Assembly (NCBI GenBank): GCA_025462735.1
Contig: JAOAPC010000017.1
Span: 62,001 to 126,000 of the forward strand
DNA: 64,000 bases
DNA from: Acidobacteriaceae bacterium
Lineage (GTDB): Bacteria; Acidobacteriota; Terriglobia; Terriglobales; Acidobacteriaceae
Reading direction: 5' to 3'
The position numbers were made by a program, and so were the translations under genes. The stretch's first letter is position 1. Each line of letters begins with the position of its first letter. Of this stretch, positions 10,382-18,873 are shown piece after piece. The notes beneath the pieces are model-generated. The model did no database searches, was not told where the DNA came from, and saw only the letters and a program-made list of their open reading frames with translations.

Positions 10382-11416
10382 CTACTTCGAAGCGATACTT
10401 GCTGCCGATTGGAGCGCGGGCTCTGGTTCGAGCAGCACATTTGCAAACACGTCGCGATCTACATTGCCGCCGGTTGCGATGAGCGCGATACGTTTTCCGC
10501 GGAGTGAGGATTTGTCTTTCAGGGCCGCGGCGAGGGCAGCAGCGCCAGCACCTTCAACGACGTTGTGGGTATCGGAAAAATAGATTCGCATCGCGTGGCG
10601 AATTTCATCATCACTGACGCGGACGATACGATCGACGTGCTTCAGTATGACTTCCAGCGCCTCGTCGTCGGGCAGTCGGCAGGCCATCCCGTCGGCAATT
10701 AGAGTTGTCACGGGCGCCTCAATTGTGCGGCCGGCCTCGAAAGACAACGCATAAGCTGGGGCACCTTCGGAAACGACTCCGACAACTTTAGTTTTCAGTT
10801 TCATGCCGTTGCGCACGGCGCAAGCGGCGCAAATGCCCGATCCCATCCCGACTGGGACGTAAGCCGTGTCGAGATCAGGAATGGCCGAAAAGAGTTCCAT
10901 CCAATACGTCGCGACGCCCTTAACGATGTCGCGATGATAGGGCGGCACGAAGTGAAGGCCTTGTTCCAGTGCGAGCTTTTGCGCGTGCTCGCGTGACTCC
11001 TGAAAATCCTTGCCGAATTCAATCAGCTGCGCGCCCTGGCTTCTCATGGCTACGTTCTTTTCGATACTGTTCCCATGCGGCACAACAATCGTGACCGGCA
11101 CCTTGAAGCGCTGACCCGCAAGCGCAACCGACTGACCGTGATTCCCGCGAGTGGCAGTAATCATACCTTTGATTCCGTCGGTGCCGCGGAAAAGCTCCGC
11201 CGCATATGCGACCGCGGACCTCGCCTTGAATGCACCGATCGGCGTGTGGTTTTCATGTTTCACCCACACGCTGGCCTCAAATTTCTGGTTGAGCAGTGGC
11301 CAGGAAATCTGCGGCGTGGGTGACATCAGCGCGTAGACCAGCTTTTGCGCCTTGGCGATTTCATCCAGCGTAGGTAGATTTATTGGCATTCCTGTAATTC
11401 GATGGTCAATATACAT
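10382..11416 (-). CDS. Threonine/serine dehydratase, PLP-dependent (no ACT domain)
   Basis: Fold-type II PLP enzyme of 344 residues that would deaminate threonine or serine to the 2-oxo acid. The Schiff-base lysine lies in PIGAFKARSAVAY near residue 65. The usual motif is S/T-F-K-x-R-G-A, so GAFKARSA is a slight variant. ATRGNHGQSVALAG is the substrate/carboxylate loop, GMGSGI the phosphate-binding loop, and ALIATGGNVD is C-terminal. It lacks the regulatory ACT domains of biosynthetic IlvA, so it is of catabolic size. Start: AGGTGAG lies 8 bases before the ATG at 11416. A second Met nine residues in is possible. A related dehydratase such as EutB is an alternative. Confidence 0.85.
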   Translation of the reverse strand: MYIDHRITGMPINLPTLDEIAKAQKLVYALMSPTPQISWPLLNQKFEASVWVKHENHTPIGAFKARSAVAYAAELFRGTDGIKGMITATRGNHGQSVALAGQRFKVPVTIVVPHGNSIEKNVAMRSQGAQLIEFGKDFQESREHAQKLALEQGLHFVPPYHRDIVKGVATYWMELFSAIPDLDTAYVPVGMGSGICAACAVRNGMKLKTKVVGVVSEGAPAYALSFEAGRTIEAPVTTLIADGMACRLPDDEALEVILKHVDRIVRVSDDEIRHAMRIYFSDTHNVVEGAGAAALAAALKDKSSLRGKRIALIATGGNVDRDVFANVLLEPEPALQSAASIASK

Positions 11417-11575
11417 TCAGATGACTCACCTTTTTTCGTAACTAACAAGGTCAAGTGAAGGTGCCTTGGTTAGGCACTTCTTCGGAGTCACAGTGGAAAA
11501 GGAACTTGGAATCCATGGGGAACGAGTTCTGAGTGCATCAGGGCGTTTGGCAAGGTCTTCGGAGCGGACAAATAA

Positions 11576-13482
11576 ATGAAAACATTGAAATCTCCTGCAC
11601 TTCCGGTCGCCTTGCTGCTGGTTTTAATGGCCTTGCTCGCGGGCGGAGCAGCGCGGCGGGAGTCGGTGACGGTGGACGAGGTTGCGCACACCGGGGCGGG
11701 AGTAAGTTATCTGCAAAAACTGGATATGCGGATGAATAATGAAGAGCATCCGCCGCTTGCGAAAGTGCTGGCCGCGCTGCCTCTGGTGCTGCGCCGAACG
11801 CACGCCGATTACGCGGATATTTCGTGGACTTTCAGCGGCGAAAGGATGTTTAACCAATTGTTGGGTGAATGGGTCTTCGGACACTCCTTTTTGTTCCGCT
11901 GGAACGATCCCATCGCGACTTTGTGGTGGGCGCGTGTCGCCATGCTGCTTGTCACCCTGTTATTGGGATTCGTCCTCTATGCCTTTGGTTCAGAGCTGGG
12001 AGGCAGCCCATGGGGAGGTTGTTGTGCCTGGTTGCATTCGTGACCATGCCGGCATTTCTTGCGTTCGGGCCGCTGGTAATAACCGATATCGTGGTCACGT
12101 TATTTTGGATATTGGCAGTGTGGGCATTGCCCGCAATGTGGCATTCCCCGAGCCGCAGACAGGTGCTTTATTTCGGCCTGGCGCTGGCCGGAGCTTTCCT
12201 TTCGAAGTTTTCGTCGGGGCTCATGCTTTTCGTGTTTCCGGCTGTAGCCCTGAGCATGAGGCTGTGGCCGTTGGCGGAACAGCCAACCGACAAAGCGGAA
12301 CGGAGGCGGTGGCGTCGTCGGGCATGGCGCAATATCGCCAAAGGGACGCTGTGGGCCGCGCTGTTTGTTTATCTGGTTTATCTGATTCTTTCCTGGAACG
12401 AATCTACGGATTCGTTCAGCGTCATCCCACATTTTCCAACTTCACCCTTCGTGCGGCGCTTGCTTATGCCAATATGGATTTACTTGCGGGGTTTGATCGA
12501 GTTCGCTTTAGGAGCAACCAGCCGGCCAACATATACCCTCGGTCATGCCCATCCTCACGGAGTCTGGTTTTATTTCCCGATACTTGTCCTTCTGAAGTCA
12601 TCTCTCGCTTTTCTTCTTTTGCTCGCGCTTGCCGTTACCATAGCAGCAGTAATTAAGGCAAGACACAGCTCTGAGTTTTCAGCGATTCCCCCCGGCGTGG
12701 AACTGTATTGGCGCTGCGTATGGGTCTCGCTCGTGGTCTTTACTGCCGCTTGCGTAGCCAATCGGCTCGACATCAGCATTCGCCACTTCTCGATCCCTCT
12801 AGCGCTGATGATTCTGCTATTGGCTCCGTTGCCCCGCATGTTGGAATTCCTGCGCCACGAGAATTGGGGCGCGGCACGGGTTGCGACGTGGACGACAATC
12901 GCACTCGCCATGATTGCTATGGTCACCGCGATCCGCGTCTATCCAAATTATTTTTCATTCATTAATACGCTGGGCATGGGACGTCCCGGGTATCTCTTGG
13001 TAAATGACTCAAATCTCGATTGGAACCAGGCTCTTCCTGAAGTTGAGGCATTCGTCAGCCAACACGGCCTGAAGCAAGTGCTGTTGGATGAGTATGGATT
13101 TTCTGAGCCGCAAGCGTATGTTGCCCAGGCACAGAGTTGGGATTGCCAGCAGCCAGCTTCAGCCGACGGCGGGCAATGGGCTGTAGTATCAGCCAACTTA
13201 ATTGCCGACGGCAGTAATTGTGGCTGGCTCCTACGCTATTCGCACGAAGAAATCGCGGGAGGCAGCATGTACGTATTCCATCTTCCTGACGTCATTCCGC
13301 CTGCAGGCGAACCAGGAGGGCCGCCGCTGGTGCAAGATTACCGGTACTTTGGCGGCATGGCGTTTCAAGGGAGCGACTTCAGATCGGTTTTCGTCAACTG
13401 TATTCGCGACCCGCAGCAGCTTCGTCCGACTATGCAGAAGTTCCAGGCTGCGATGAGCGCTCAAAGCAAAAAGAAGGAGTAA
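11576..13482 (+). pseudogene. GT39/ArnT-like membrane glycosyltransferase, interrupted by a frameshift near 12013-12030
   Basis: Residues from an ATG at 11576 read MKTLKSPALPVALLLVLMAL, then VTVDEVAHTGAG and NNEEHPPLAK, the Asp-Glu and His-Pro-Pro landmarks of GT39-type transferases that use polyprenyl-phosphate sugars. This frame stops at 12043 after SELGGSPWGG. The continuation is in the other forward frame (LLCLVAFVTMPAFLAFGPL onwards) and runs to 13482 with many membrane helices and a soluble C-terminal part with LVNDSNLDWNQAL. Joined, the product would be about 635 residues, a normal length. The break needs a one-base correction at CCATGGGGAGGTTGTTG. It may be a real inactivation or a single-base assembly error. 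Both halves look well conserved, which favours an error or a very recent event. Confidence 0.75.
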
Positions 13483-13505
13483 GGATCAAAGGGAGAACAT
13501 CGAAC

Positions 13506-13534
13506 AGGGTGACAGAGAATTTCTGCCACCCTTT
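13506..13534. terminator. Hairpin between convergent genes
   Basis: AGGGTG-A-CAGA / TCTG-C-CACCCT forms a stem with one mismatch and a short loop, followed by TTTC. It lies 24 bases after the glycosyltransferase stop and 12 before the stop of the convergent gene, and so probably ends transcription from the plus strand. Confidence 0.55.
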
Positions 13535-13545
13535 CATAGACGATC

Positions 13546-14028
13546 TTATTTCGGCGGAGGCTGAGAATTACTAGGGGCCGGCTGGGTCTGCTGCTGTTGC
13601 TCGCGGACTCTTTCCTGCTGTAGTTGCGCGAGCTTCTGGAGTTGCTCAGGAGTGAGGATCGCCTTAATTTTCGGCGAGGCCGCGGCACGAATTTGGTTGG
13701 CCTTGTCGATTTTCTGTTCCTGAGTCAAAGAGTTGTCGCTGCGTAGGGCTTCCATCTGCTGATTTTCGTCTTGAATAATGGGACGCAACTTGGCTTTTTG
13801 ATCGTCGCTTAGGTTCAACGGATTATCGTCATTAGCCTGGGATTGCGCACTATTCTGATTTGTACCTGCCGGGGCGCTCTGTTGCCCTGAAGGCGGCGCG
13901 GGCGCCGTTTGAGCAGGGGCTGCCTGAGATGATGGATTCGTTGCCGGCGATTGAGCAGCGACCGGCAAGCTCATCGCCAGCGCCAGTGCAGTCGTCAGGA
14001 TTACGACTGAGAATTTTAGGTTCCGCAT
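13546..14028 (-). CDS. Periplasmic Spy/CpxP-like LTxxQ protein
   Basis: Exported protein of 160 residues. The first 25 residues are a signal peptide ending in LPVAAQS. Residues 26-70 are a low-complexity Ala/Pro/Gln/Ser linker. The helical part has NLSDDQKAKLRPII, LTQEQKIDKANQI and LTPEQLQKLAQLQ, the LTxxQ pattern of Spy/CpxP-type periplasmic chaperones or envelope-stress sensors. The C-terminus is again Gln/Pro-rich. Function is inferred from this motif only, and low-complexity helical proteins of this kind are numerous in Acidobacteriota. It stands alone, convergent with the glycosyltransferase. Confidence 0.75.
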   Translation of the reverse strand: MRNLKFSVVILTTALALAMSLPVAAQSPATNPSSQAAPAQTAPAPPSGQQSAPAGTNQNSAQSQANDDNPLNLSDDQKAKLRPIIQDENQQMEALRSDNSLTQEQKIDKANQIRAAASPKIKAILTPEQLQKLAQLQQERVREQQQQTQPAPSNSQPPPK

Positions 14029-14153
14029 TTTGCTCCTTTGCTGACGGGTGGACTAGGCTCGCGGCCCATTGGAAGCTGACCCGCGGCACAAGTCCGGTGA
14101 GATGAGTATTGGAGATGCGAGGTTGCCGCACTCGTCCCGAACTTACGCCAGTA

Positions 14154-15134
14154 TCAACTCTCGATTGCGGCCAGCAGCGCGCGTTTGGTGAATACCCGGA
14201 TGATTTCCCGCCGGTACTCAGGAGTTAGCGCGGAAGTTGTCAACGGTTTGGCGGTCCGGGCCGCGAGTTCGCCCGCGTGGTCAGCCGCACTCTCGTCGAT
14301 CCCACCGTTGTTTAGAAAGATGTTTAAACCTTTGACCAGGACTGGCGCGGGATTCACGGCGGTCAGCGCAATCTGAATATCTTCAATGTGTCCGTTCGAC
14401 CGTTTGACGGCAACTGCTACTCCGGCCAGCGGATAGTCGATCGACCCACGAACGCGCAGCTTGCGGTAAGCTCCGCGATATCCGGATGAAGAATGGGGGA
14501 GAATGACCTTAGAGACCAACTCACCGGGCCGGAGCCGCCGGTAGTCATCGCCTTCGCCAGTGTAAAAATCGCGAAGAGGAATGCGGCGGATTGCGGAAGC
14601 AGCAACAATCTCAACCTCGGCATTCAAGCATAGCAACGCCGGAGGAGTGTCGCCGGAAAATGCCGCCCAACACTTGGTCCCACCGGGCGCCACATGGCAA
14701 AGATTGCCGTCTTTTTTGATACAGAAGCCACACGACTTTCTCCACGCGAGAGATTGGTTGTACCAGAGGCAGCGTGTGTCGAGGCAGATGTTGCCGCCGA
14801 TAGTGCCCATGTTACGGATCAGCGGAGAAGCGACAGTCTTTGCAGCTTCGACGAGAACGGGATATTGCTGGCGGAGGAGCTGAGAATGTTCGATCTCGTG
14901 AAGAGTAGTCAACGCGCCAATCTCGATTCCCTGTTCTGTCTCGTGAATTCCCCGGAGTTCTTTTATCTGACGCAGATCTAGAACGTGCTCTGGTTCGAAG
15001 AGTTTCTGCCGCATTGAAGGCAGCAGGTCGGTGCCGCCGGCAAGGACGCGAATGCTTCCGGCACGCTCGCTGAGATGTTTGAGCGCATCGGGAAGGGTGC
15101 GCGGGCGGGATAATCTGAAATCGGAAAGACTCAT
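14154..15134 (-). CDS. hcrB: 4-hydroxybenzoyl-CoA reductase-like FAD subunit (beta) with [4Fe-4S] loop
   Basis: FAD-binding subunit of a xanthine-oxidase-family molybdenum enzyme, 326 residues. FAD motifs are LAGGTDLLPS near 31-40 and NMGTIGGN near 108-115. The family normally continues directly, but here residues 117-160 form an insertion with cysteines at 117, 122, 135, 138, 146 and 155. From memory, the beta subunit of Thauera 4-hydroxybenzoyl-CoA reductase binds an extra [4Fe-4S] cluster with Cys122, 138, 146 and 155, the same positions, and its length is 324. That loop reverses electron flow for reductive dehydroxylation of 4-hydroxybenzoyl-CoA. It overlaps the molybdenum subunit gene (ATGA type). 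Substrate is inferred from this loop and from the neighbours. Confidence 0.82.
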   Translation of the reverse strand: MSLSDFRLSRPRTLPDALKHLSERAGSIRVLAGGTDLLPSMRQKLFEPEHVLDLRQIKELRGIHETEQGIEIGALTTLHEIEHSQLLRQQYPVLVEAAKTVASPLIRNMGTIGGNICLDTRCLWYNQSLAWRKSCGFCIKKDGNLCHVAPGGTKCWAAFSGDTPPALLCLNAEVEIVAASAIRRIPLRDFYTGEGDDYRRLRPGELVSKVILPHSSSGYRGAYRKLRVRGSIDYPLAGVAVAVKRSNGHIEDIQIALTAVNPAPVLVKGLNIFLNNGGIDESAADHAGELAARTAKPLTTSALTPEYRREIIRVFTKRALLAAIES

Positions 15135-17761
15135 TGTTCACCACTGGCGGGCGAGGGAGCCCGCCCCACACTACCCTCGTGCCGCTCCGGGCCTTTGCCT
15201 TTGAACCAAAGTGCGCCCCCATGCTCACGGAATGTTGTCGGCGAAGTTGGATCGACTCCCTCGGTCAGATTAAGCGGCTTGGCATTCTTCTTTGCACGCA
15301 ATGCCGCGAGCACGCGCTCTGGTGTAAACGGCGATTCGTGCAGGCGAATTCCAACTGCGTCGTAAATTGCATTCGCGATCGCGGGGATGGTGGCTGCGAG
15401 CGCGCCTTCGCTGCATTCCTTCGCACCGAACGGGCCTTCAGGATCGATGCTCTCCACGATAATCGCTTCTACCTCAGGAGATTCTACTGAGGAAGGGCTG
15501 CGGTATTCGAGCAAACCGGGATTCATGAGGAGACCGTCTTTCCAGATCATTTCTTCAGTGAGGGCTTGGCCCATACCCATCCAGACTGAACCGATTACCT
15601 GGCCTTCGACAGCAACCGGATTCAGTGCGCGCCCGCAATCGTGTGCTGCCCAAACTTTGTGGACAGTGACTTCCCCGGTGTCTTCGTCAACGCTTACTTC
15701 CGCGACCTGAGCAGAGTACGAATAAGCTGGTGAGGGCCCAACGCCTCCACCTTTGTGTTTGCCGCCACGAGCCTCGGGCGGCGGAGCGTAAGATCCAGTG
15801 CCGGTGAGCGCGCCGTGAAAATCGATGGCGGCAACCACAGCTTCCTCAAAGGACATAGAAGTTTTCGGCGCGTCGTCTTCTTTGCGTTTCTGCTGCAACG
15901 AGCCGCGAAGGATTTGACCTTCGACCCGGCCAGAGACGGTTGGTGAACTCGAGTCAACATCCCCACCCTCTCGCAAAGAACGCGAGAAGGATGGGGCACC
16001 CTCGGCAGGACGGGCGAGGGCGTCCGTCCCCACATGGCCTGTGCTGATCCCATTACTTCTGCGCACTGCGTCATCACGGAAGACGAGATCTACTAGATCG
16101 CAGTTCATCTTCTTGGAGGCCGCAGCGGCGATTTGTTTTTTCACTGCTTCGGCTGCGCGTAACGTTGCGTTGCCGGCCATAAAGGTCACGCGGCTCGAGT
16201 AAGAACCGATGTCGATGGGAGTTAGGTCGGTGTCGGCCGCAACGACTTTTACCCGCCCAAGGGAGCAACCGAGAACTTCGGCGGCTATCTGCGCGGTCAT
16301 GGTGTCGGAGCCCTGGCCGATCTCAGATGCACCTGTGTAAACCACAACGCCGCCATCGCGATCGATCTTGATGTTAACGGTCGAGTGCGGCATGTCAGAG
16401 CGAATGATCGAGTTTGCGGCGCCGCTGACGTAGTGACTACATGCGACGCCTAGGCCGCGTCCCCTGGGCAGTTTGCCTTTGCGTTCTTTCCATCGCGAGC
16501 GATCAACGACTTTGTCGATGCACTCTGGAAGGCCGTAGCTCTGAACGCGAAGTCCATTCACTGTAATGCAGGGGGCCTGTAAAAGATTGCGGCGTCGAAT
16601 TTCGGCGGAATCGATATTCAGTTTGGCGGCAAGCTCATCAAGTTGCGACTCGAACGCAAAGCGCACGTTAACCGTTCCATGACCACGCATCGCGCCACAG
16701 GCCGGCTTGTTAGTGAGAACGCGGAAGCCATCGTATTGAATAGTCGGAATGTCGTAGAGAGCGCCGAGCAGAGCGCCGGAATAAAGAATCGTGACCACGC
16801 CGTAAGAACAATAGCCACCGCCATCCTGCACCACGCGGGCTTTAACGGCGGTGATGCGGCCGTCGTTCTTGACGCCAGTTTTTAAATCGATAATGGTGCG
16901 GGGGCGTCCGCGATGCGCCCAGAAAACTTCTTCCCGAGTGTAAGTGATTTTGACGGGGCGCTGAGCCTTACGGGCGGCCACAGCTGAAATAATTTCAAGG
17001 GGAATGACTTCGCTCTTACCGCCGAAGCCACCGCCGACCAAAGGCTTGATGACGCGAATCTGCGACATCGGCATTTCGAGCACGAGCGAAAGCTTGTGTT
17101 GCAGGTAATACGGCACCTGCGTAGAGGACCAGACTGTTAGGCGCCCCGGCTTTCCGGTTTGCGAATCGATGTCGAAGGTCGCGAGCGTCGAATGGGGTTC
17201 CATGGCGGCGTGAGTGACTTCGTTAGCAATGAAGCGGGCTTCTTCGATGTGATCTGCTTCGGCAAGGCCTTTGTCGGGATCTCCGAAGACGTGGTGATAA
17301 TCCTTTTCAACGTTGTGCGGTTTGTTGTCATGAATAAGGTCGCGCTCGGCCTTCATCGACTCTTCAGGATCGAAGTAGGCCGGAAGGAGCTCGTATTCAA
17401 CATTAATCAGCTCGAGCGCCCGTTCGGCGGTGGCTTCGTCTTCGGCGGCCACACAGGCCACGTTGTCGCCAACGTAGCGGACTTTGTCCACCGCAAGAGC
17501 GTGCTCGTCATGGCCGACGGGAAGAATGCCATATGGGTTGGGGGCGTCTGATCCAACGACGACCGCAACTACTCCGTCCAACTTCTCGGCGCGGCTGGCG
17601 TCAATTCGCTTGATGCGGGCGTGCGGATGCGGCGAATGCAGAATCTTGCCGGTCAGCATTCCGGGCAACGAGAGATCGTCGGTGTACTTGCCGGCACCGG
17701 TGGTTTTGCCAGCTGCGTCGACCATGGCTATAGGCTTACCGATGATGGAGAAGGTGGTCAT
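15131..17761 (-). CDS. hcrA: Molybdenum-cofactor subunit of the HcrABC-like reductase, with palindrome-derived insertions
   Basis: Large subunit of the xanthine-oxidase family, 876 residues against about 770 for HcrA. GGGFGGKSE is at residues 243-251 in the molybdopterin region. GPFGAKECSEGAL near residue 800 carries the catalytic Glu. The extra length is mainly at about residues 565-620, where two palindromic repeats (15961-16036) encode HVGTDALARPAEG and APSFSRSLREGG. A third repeat encodes the C-terminal tail SVGRAPSPASGEQ. The core on both sides is intact (KMNCDLVDLVFRDD before, SMSFEEAVVAAIDFHG after), so the enzyme probably tolerates the inserts. It overlaps the 129-residue gene upstream and hcrB downstream by four bases each. 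A different aromatic or purine substrate cannot be excluded. Confidence 0.82.
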   Translation of the reverse strand: MTTFSIIGKPIAMVDAAGKTTGAGKYTDDLSLPGMLTGKILHSPHPHARIKRIDASRAEKLDGVVAVVVGSDAPNPYGILPVGHDEHALAVDKVRYVGDNVACVAAEDEATAERALELINVEYELLPAYFDPEESMKAERDLIHDNKPHNVEKDYHHVFGDPDKGLAEADHIEEARFIANEVTHAAMEPHSTLATFDIDSQTGKPGRLTVWSSTQVPYYLQHKLSLVLEMPMSQIRVIKPLVGGGFGGKSEVIPLEIISAVAARKAQRPVKITYTREEVFWAHRGRPRTIIDLKTGVKNDGRITAVKARVVQDGGGYCSYGVVTILYSGALLGALYDIPTIQYDGFRVLTNKPACGAMRGHGTVNVRFAFESQLDELAAKLNIDSAEIRRRNLLQAPCITVNGLRVQSYGLPECIDKVVDRSRWKERKGKLPRGRGLGVACSHYVSGAANSIIRSDMPHSTVNIKIDRDGGVVVYTGASEIGQGSDTMTAQIAAEVLGCSLGRVKVVAADTDLTPIDIGSYSSRVTFMAGNATLRAAEAVKKQIAAAASKKMNCDLVDLVFRDDAVRRSNGISTGHVGTDALARPAEGAPSFSRSLREGGDVDSSSPTVSGRVEGQILRGSLQQKRKEDDAPKTSMSFEEAVVAAIDFHGALTGTGSYAPPPEARGGKHKGGGVGPSPAYSYSAQVAEVSVDEDTGEVTVHKVWAAHDCGRALNPVAVEGQVIGSVWMGMGQALTEEMIWKDGLLMNPGLLEYRSPSSVESPEVEAIIVESIDPEGPFGAKECSEGALAATIPAIANAIYDAVGIRLHESPFTPERVLAALRAKKNAKPLNLTEGVDPTSPTTFREHGGALWFKGKGPERHEGSVGRAPSPASGEQ
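15138..15176. repeat. Palindromic element (GGGCGAGGG family) forming the hcrA-like C-terminus
   Basis: GGCGGGCGAGGGAGCCCGCC followed by CCACACTA. The element lies in coding sequence and supplies the last residues of the molybdenum subunit. Confidence 0.7.
15961..16036. repeat. Two adjacent palindromic elements inside the hcrA-like gene
   Basis: 15961-16003 is CCCACCCTCTCGC - AAAGAA - CGCGAGAAGGATGGGGCACCC, also found at 57636-57672 and 61003-61040. 16008-16036 is GGACGGGCGAGGGCGTCCGTCC plus CCACATGG, the GGGCGAGGG family. Both are read through in frame. Confidence 0.8.
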
Positions 17762-18147
17762 AGTTGTTCGCCCGCTACGAATTCAATTGTTTGGGCGAGG
17801 ATCGAACACGTACCACCGTAGGAAGCGCTCACGTCCAAAATCTGTAAGTGCTGTTCTCCTACTCTTTCCATCAGCTTGTGCTCCCACGGCTTTGGTTCGT
17901 GACCGGAATCCAGCTCGTAAAGATCAGCTATGTCCGCTAGTGTAATTTCGCCACTGTCCCGCGTCGACACCTCCAGAATGATGTTGCCTGCTCTGAATCC
18001 GCCCGCTTTCAACATCACCACCCCAGTAAGGACAGCGGTGGTCCGCTCTTTCTCCAAAGTACACAGATACACGTGAACGACTTTCGTATCGTCAGGGATG
18101 CGCAGTCCCTCGAAAAATCCATCGTGAAATTCGGAATAGGTTTTCAT
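17758..18147 (-). CDS. Protein of unknown function between reductase subunits
   Basis: I do not recognise this 129-residue protein. It has no signal peptide, membrane segment or cysteine pattern (one Cys in the N-terminal half and one in YGGTCSIL). It looks like a compact alpha/beta protein: VHVYLCTLEKERTTAVLTGVVML, then NIILEVSTRDSGEITLADIADLYEL. Its stop overlaps the hcrA-like start as ATGA and it follows the [2Fe-2S] subunit gene by 114 bases, so it is made together with the enzyme. A role in assembly or cofactor handling of the molybdenum enzyme is only a guess from position. It is not a MobA- or XdhC-type protein by any motif I can see. Confidence 0.7.
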   Translation of the reverse strand: MKTYSEFHDGFFEGLRIPDDTKVVHVYLCTLEKERTTAVLTGVVMLKAGGFRAGNIILEVSTRDSGEITLADIADLYELDSGHEPKPWEHKLMERVGEQHLQILDVSASYGGTCSILAQTIEFVAGEQL

Positions 18148-18200
18148 CCAGACCGTGTCTTTTTCATCTCCGTTTCCAAAACAGCAGGTTCCTCGACTGT

Positions 18201-18245
18201 GAAGATCGTTCGCAAGCGAACGATCTTCTTCGCTCGGAATGACAG
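18201..18245. repeat. Hairpin of the CATCCTGAGC-type repeat family
   Basis: Perfect 13-bp arms GAAGATCGTTCGC (18201-18213) and GCGAACGATCTTC (18216-18228) with a 2-base loop, followed by TTCGCTCGGAATGACAG. Lies between the [2Fe-2S] subunit gene and the unknown gene, and may attenuate transcription within the operon. Confidence 0.65.
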
Positions 18246-18261
18246 AAATTGTAGAAGGTAT

Positions 18262-18753
18262 TCACGTTCGGGCCGCCATTCCCTTCTGCTCAGCTTGGAT
18301 TGCGGCTTTGATAGCTTCGTACATCTGGCTGTAGCCGGTGCAGCGGCATAGGTTGCTGCTCAGCGCGTCGCGAATTTCGGGATCTGTCGGATTAGGATTT
18401 GTCGCGAGAAGGTGTTTGACGGTCATCATGAATCCGGGAGTGCAGAAGCCGCACTGCGCGCCTCCCCAATCGCCGTAGGCTTTCTGAATTGCAGCCAAGG
18501 CTCCGTGTTCGCTGACGCCTTCCACGGTGGTGATCTCCTGGCCTTCGCAACTCGCCGCCAGCATGGTGCAGGAGAGCATGGGCGTGCCATCAACCAGAAC
18601 AGCACATGCGCCGCACGAGGAATCGTCGCAGCCGCGCTTGGAGCCGGTAAGCTGCAGGTCCAGGCGTAGAGCGTCAAGCAGCAGTCTGTTCGGTTCGATC
18701 GCCAGCTCATGCGAGCGGCCATTGACGCGGAGTTCGAAGAGTTGTTTTTTCAT
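18262..18753 (-). CDS. hcrC: [2Fe-2S] subunit of the HcrABC-like reductase
   Basis: Iron-sulfur subunit of 163 residues, the length of HcrC/CoxS proteins. The plant-type cluster is held by C42, C47, C50 and C62 ([16 protein letters not shown]). The second cluster of the helical domain is held by C101, C104, C136 and C138 ([14 protein letters not shown]). It passes electrons between the FAD and molybdenum subunits. Transcribed first of the three subunit genes, in the order C - unknown - A - B. The start ATG at 18753 follows a spacer full of TTAGCT words and a clear ribosome site is hard to see. Confidence 0.9.
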   Translation of the reverse strand: MKKQLFELRVNGRSHELAIEPNRLLLDALRLDLQLTGSKRGCDDSSCGACAVLVDGTPMLSCTMLAASCEGQEITTVEGVSEHGALAAIQKAYGDWGGAQCGFCTPGFMMTVKHLLATNPNPTDPEIRDALSSNLCRCTGYSQMYEAIKAAIQAEQKGMAART

Positions 18754-18766
18754 GAAAACAGCTATT

Positions 18767-18840
18767 AGCTGTTAGCTCCTAGCTTTTAGCTTAAACCGTC
18801 CTGGGCGAGAGCTTGCCCTGAGCGCAGTCGAAGGGACGCC
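18767..18840. repeat. TTAGCT low-complexity tract plus GAGCTTGCCCTGAGC hairpin
   Basis: Tandem-like AGCTATTAGCTGTTAGCTCCTAG words, then GGGCGAGAGCTTGCCC and CTGAGCGCAGTCGAAGGGACG, related to the CATCCTGAGC-type repeats. A similar TTAGC tract precedes the BoxB-like gene at 22747-22800. Confidence 0.5.
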
Positions 18841-18873
18841 CCCCCTACAAGCTTTTCTTAGTTCATACCGTTC

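Noticed and set aside
7530-11416. Complete rhamnose operon
   Set aside because: rfbD (dTDP-4-dehydrorhamnose reductase) is absent. The last gene of the strand run is a threonine dehydratase, unrelated to it.
11739-12656. 305-codon frame across the glycosyltransferase
   Set aside because: Third forward frame of the same DNA. It has no membrane pattern, and the two real frames carry the family motifs.
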